DNA of 6,448 nt from Alphaproteobacteria bacterium (GTDB lineage: Bacteria; Pseudomonadota; Alphaproteobacteria; CBDBCS01; JAHZLG01): positions 1-6,448 of the forward strand of contig JAHZLG010000191.1 of the NCBI GenBank assembly GCA_022599995.1. Reading direction: 5' to 3'. Below are positions 4,624 to 6,448 of this stretch, in pieces. A model generated the notes under the pieces. It saw only the letters and a program-made list of their open reading frames with translations. It did no database searches and was not told the DNA's origin. Position numbers and translations under genes: made by a program. How positions within the stretch are numbered: the first letter of the stretch is position 1; each line of letters begins with the position of its first letter.

Positions 4624-6255
4624 ATGATCATTGTTTCAGCGACCGCCACAAACAGTGGCAAGACGACCCTTTGTGCGGCACTGATTCGTGCTTTGGTACG
4701 TCGGGGGCATTCGATTGCCCCCATCAAATTTGGACCCGACTACATCGATCCGACATTCCACGCATGTGCGGCCAACCGGCCGTCCTGTGCCAACCTAGAT
4801 GGATGGGGGCATAGCCGCGCCCAGCAACAGTCGATCATCCGTCATGCTTTTGCCGGCGACACTAGTCCCGCCGGCACTAGTCCCGCCGGCACTAGTGCCG
4901 GTGACACTAACCCCGGTGACACTAACCCCGGTGACACTAGTCCCCTGCCGCCTTCGCTGATAGTCGCCGAAGGGGTGATGGGGCTGAACGATGGCGCACG
5001 CGACGGCCGAGGGTCGACCGCCGAGGTCGCCTGTACCCATCAGGCAAGCGTGTTGCTCGTGGTAAACGGCCAGCAGGCGAGTACCACCCTGGCGATTATG
5101 GTGGCAGGGCTCGTGACACACAACAAGGACGTCCACATTGCGGGAATCATCCTCAACAAAATGTCGAGCGAAAGACACGCCGCTTGGCTGACAACCCAAT
5201 TCGTTCAATGGCTGCCACAAACGCCTGTGCTCGGTTGGATCGGTTTTGACCCCAGTTGGAACGTGCCGCGCCGCCACTTAGGCTTGGTTCTGGCGGAGGA
5301 AATCCCGACTTGGGATGCCACCCTCGACGTCTTGGCTGATAAGTTGGAACAAGCCCTCGACCTTACGGTGATCGAGAGAACGTTGTACGCGGCGACTCGA
5401 CGGGTGTTGCGCGGCATCGATGAAACGCAGGATGCCCCCACATCCTTGCCTGTTGTCGATTCTTCATCTTTGGTTGCCCAACAGTCCCCGCGCGGTCACC
5501 GAGTACCCTCCCCCCCCAGCCATCGCCATCGCTCGCCGACGATTGCCATTGCCTATGATGCGGCGTTTCGTTTCGTCTATGCCCACACGATACGCCAGTG
5601 GTGCGAGCTTGGTTATCACGTAACGTGGTTTTCCCCACTTGCCGACGAAGTGGCACCCGAGCAGGCAGACGCGGTATTTCTCCCCGGCGGTTACCCCGAA
5701 TTACATGCCGAGCAATTGGGGGCTGCCCATCGCTTTCGTGCCTCACTGCACAGCCACGCGGAAAAGGACACGCTGATCTATGGAGAGTGCGGGGGGTTCA
5801 TGGTGCTCACCCAATCCCTGACCGTTGTCGAGAAGAACAAGCCCCTGCAAGGGGCGGAGCAGGGGACACAGCAAGCAGTCGGCGACACCGTGCGTGATTC
5901 CTCAAATCACACGACGGAATATCCGATGCTTGGATTACTGCCCGGACGCGTGGTGATGCGGGCGCGTCCGTCGCTTGGCTATCGACGGGTGTGCTTGGGG
6001 GACGCGACGCCGCCGTTGTTGCGGGATATGGTGTATCGGTCGGGGGGAGGAACCGCGCATGAATTTCACTATGCCCAGTATTTGGACTTGTTGGATTCTG
6101 CCGCGGTCTCTCCTCTTTTTGCCGAGGTCACCGATGCCGAGGGCAAGGTTCTGGACACGTCACAGCGCAAAGACACGGGGTTGATCCCCGGCGATCCATC
6201 CAACGGACTGATCTGCGGATCGGTGTGTGGGACATTTCTTCATCACATCGAGTAG
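4624..6255 (+). CDS. cobB: Cobyrinate a,c-diamide synthase (CobB/CbiA family)
   Basis: This enzyme uses ATP and glutamine to amidate the a and c carboxylates of the corrin ring (cobyrinate or hydrogenobyrinate) in cobalamin synthesis. The start at 4624 puts the P-loop (ATATNSGKTT, 6-15) directly at the N-terminus, as in the family. GPDYIDPTFH (37-46) and EGVMGLNDG (116-124) complete the synthetase domain. The class I glutamine amidotransferase domain starts near IAIAYDAAFRF (307-317), with FSPLADE (336-342), LPGGYPELHAE (353-363), the nucleophile elbow YGECGG (Cys389), AHEFHY (478-483) and the terminal GTFLHHIE (536-543) carrying the likely catalytic His. At 543 residues it exceeds the usual 430-460. 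Extra material lies at 77-107 (tandem repeats), the interdomain linker (about 265-304, Ser/Pro/His-rich) and a loop after the Cys (about 402-430). No cobalamin riboswitch and no clear Shine-Dalgarno is seen upstream. Which cobalamin route the cell uses cannot be told from this gene alone. Confidence 0.94.
   Translation: MIIVSATATNSGKTTLCAALIRALVRRGHSIAPIKFGPDYIDPTFHACAANRPSCANLDGWGHSRAQQQSIIRHAFAGDTSPAGTSPAGTSAGDTNPGDTNPGDTSPLPPSLIVAEGVMGLNDGARDGRGSTAEVACTHQASVLLVVNGQQASTTLAIMVAGLVTHNKDVHIAGIILNKMSSERHAAWLTTQFVQWLPQTPVLGWIGFDPSWNVPRRHLGLVLAEEIPTWDATLDVLADKLEQALDLTVIERTLYAATRRVLRGIDETQDAPTSLPVVDSSSLVAQQSPRGHRVPSPPSHRHRSPTIAIAYDAAFRFVYAHTIRQWCELGYHVTWFSPLADEVAPEQADAVFLPGGYPELHAEQLGAAHRFRASLHSHAEKDTLIYGECGGFMVLTQSLTVVEKNKPLQGAEQGTQQAVGDTVRDSSNHTTEYPMLGLLPGRVVMRARPSLGYRRVCLGDATPPLLRDMVYRSGGGTAHEFHYAQYLDLLDSAAVSPLFAEVTDAEGKVLDTSQRKDTGLIPGDPSNGLICGSVCGTFLHHIE
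4633..4661 (-). promoter_or_regulatory. Weak candidate promoter for the ispE-glmM-ribF operon
   Basis: On the minus strand TTGCCA (4661-4656, five of six matches to the -35 consensus) is followed after 17 nt by TGAAAC (4638-4633, three of six matches to the -10 consensus). It would start transcription near 4626, upstream of every candidate ispE start. It overlaps the first codons of cobB, so the two genes would share control DNA. The weak -10 makes this tentative. Confidence 0.22.
4852..4944 (+). repeat. 15-nt tandem repeat array inside cobB
   Basis: Units of 15 nt begin with ACT at 4861, 4876, 4891, 4906 and 4921, with a partial unit at 4936-4944. Units 1 and 2 are identical, units 4 and 5 are identical, and unit 3 is a hybrid of the two types. 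They encode pentapeptides of the form T-(S/N)-(P/A)-(A/G)-(G/D). The array lies between the substrate loop GPDYIDP and the EGVMGLNDG motif, where relatives have a short connection. Confidence 0.93.
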
Positions 6256-6290
6256 CGCGGGTTGCTCATTCGGGGATCGGACGCCGGGTT

Positions 6291-6396
6291 GGGGTTGCTT
6301 TTTTCCTCTCATCGGCTTCGGAGAGGGCGTCGGGGGTTGAGAGGGGTTGAAGGGAGGGGGTGGGAGGGGTGGGAGGTGGGGGAGGGGTTGCTTTTT
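6291..6396 (+). repeat. 13-nt direct repeat GGGGTTGCTTTTT flanking the G-run tract
   Basis: GGGGTTGCTTTTT occurs at 6291-6303 and again at 6384-6396, bracketing the purine-rich tract. A shorter relative, GGGTTGCTCATT, lies at 6259-6270. Repeats of this length can arise by chance near biased DNA, but the even bracketing is notable. Confidence 0.7.
6332..6387 (+). other. G-run tract with strong G-quadruplex potential
   Basis: Within 56 bases there are nine runs of three to five G (6332, 6343, 6352, 6356, 6362, 6366, 6371, 6378 and 6384 onward). Many are separated by a single A or T. This fits the G3+N1-7 quadruplex pattern several times over. It begins 77 nt past the cobB stop on the non-template strand, so it would be present in read-through RNA. 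Confidence 0.75.
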
Positions 6397-6420
6397 CTTG
6401 CTTTCGGCAATGAGGCAACC
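6386..6420. repeat. Nested inverted repeat
   Basis: GGTTGC (6386-6391) pairs with GCAACC (6415-6420). Nested inside, TTGC (6398-6401) pairs with GCAA (6407-6410). No T run follows on either strand, so it does not look like an intrinsic terminator. It may be a binding site or an RNA hairpin. Confidence 0.4.
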
Positions 6421-6428
6421 TATCGACC

Positions 6429-6444
6429 ATAGCAACCATGCTAT
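6429..6444. repeat. Short perfect hairpin at the window end
   Basis: ATAGCA (6429-6434) and TGCTAT (6439-6444) are perfectly complementary around a 4-nt loop. The last five bases of the window (TTGAC) look like the start of a -35 box, but the rest lies outside the window. Confidence 0.35.
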
Positions 6445-6448
6445 TGAC

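Larger units (their letters stand above)
6256..6448. other. Non-coding stretch after cobB
   Basis: No credible gene is seen in these 193 bases. The only long frame, on the minus strand, is a proline-rich reading of the G-run tract. The stretch holds a repeated 13-mer, the G-run tract and several dyads. No hairpin followed by a T run is apparent behind cobB on the + strand, so cobB termination is unexplained here. Confidence 0.7.

Noticed and set aside
4795..5277. 160-codon minus-strand frame opposite cobB with Thr/Gly/Val repeats
   Set aside because: Its repeats are simply the complement of the 15-nt cobB array; no recognisable domain and it overlaps conserved cobB motifs.
6305..6326. CCTCTC/GAGAGG hairpin as the cobB terminator
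   Set aside because: The T run lies before the stem, not after it, on the + strand, and on the minus strand the stem is followed by A, so it does not fit an intrinsic terminator.
6160..6435. 91-codon proline-rich minus-strand frame at the window end
   Set aside because: The prolines come from reading the G-run tract backwards, and the frame overlaps the cobB end. No domain or start signal supports it.

Overview
The window looks like a GC-rich alphaproteobacterial chromosome segment. That placement is tentative and rests on protein character: an IbpA-type small heat-shock protein with a YLHRGF motif, an alphaproteobacterial-looking GlmM, an MEP-pathway IspE, and a CobB-type cobyrinate amidase. 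Rhodospirillales/Acetobacteraceae-like bacteria are one possibility, but the sequence alone does not settle it. No tRNA, rRNA, CRISPR array, transposase or phage gene is visible.

Layout: the 3' part of a small heat-shock protein gene (hsp20, + strand, 3-464) ends at a strong hairpin terminator (501-541). It converges on a compact three-gene minus-strand operon read in the order ispE (4539 or 4605 to 3574), glmM (3566-2115), ribF (2115-571). ispE and glmM are separated by 7 nt, and the glmM stop and ribF start share a base in a TGATG junction. A complete cobB (+, 4624-6255) diverges from ispE across a very short interval. After cobB lies a 193-nt stretch with no credible gene. It holds an extreme G-run tract (6332-6387), a repeated GGGGTTGCTTTTT element and several dyads.

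The genes supply core precursors: IspE makes a MEP-pathway isoprenoid intermediate, GlmM makes GlcN-1-P for UDP-GlcNAc (peptidoglycan and lipopolysaccharide), RibF makes FMN and FAD, and CobB amidates the corrin ring for cobalamin. Hsp20 is a holdase chaperone. The three minus-strand genes are probably co-transcribed housekeeping genes rather than one pathway.

The striking feature is not a new operon but a pattern across it. All five proteins keep their family motifs yet carry extra low-complexity stretches. In four of them these are visibly built from short in-frame tandem DNA repeats: 21 nt in hsp20, 18/36 nt and 21 nt in ribF, 21 nt in ispE, 15 nt in cobB. ribF also has a run of ten C. The repeats have different sequences in each gene but similar, codon-multiple unit lengths. 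This suggests a genome-wide tendency to expand permissive loops rather than a single mobile repeat. Shine-Dalgarno sequences are also weak or absent in front of all four visible start codons.
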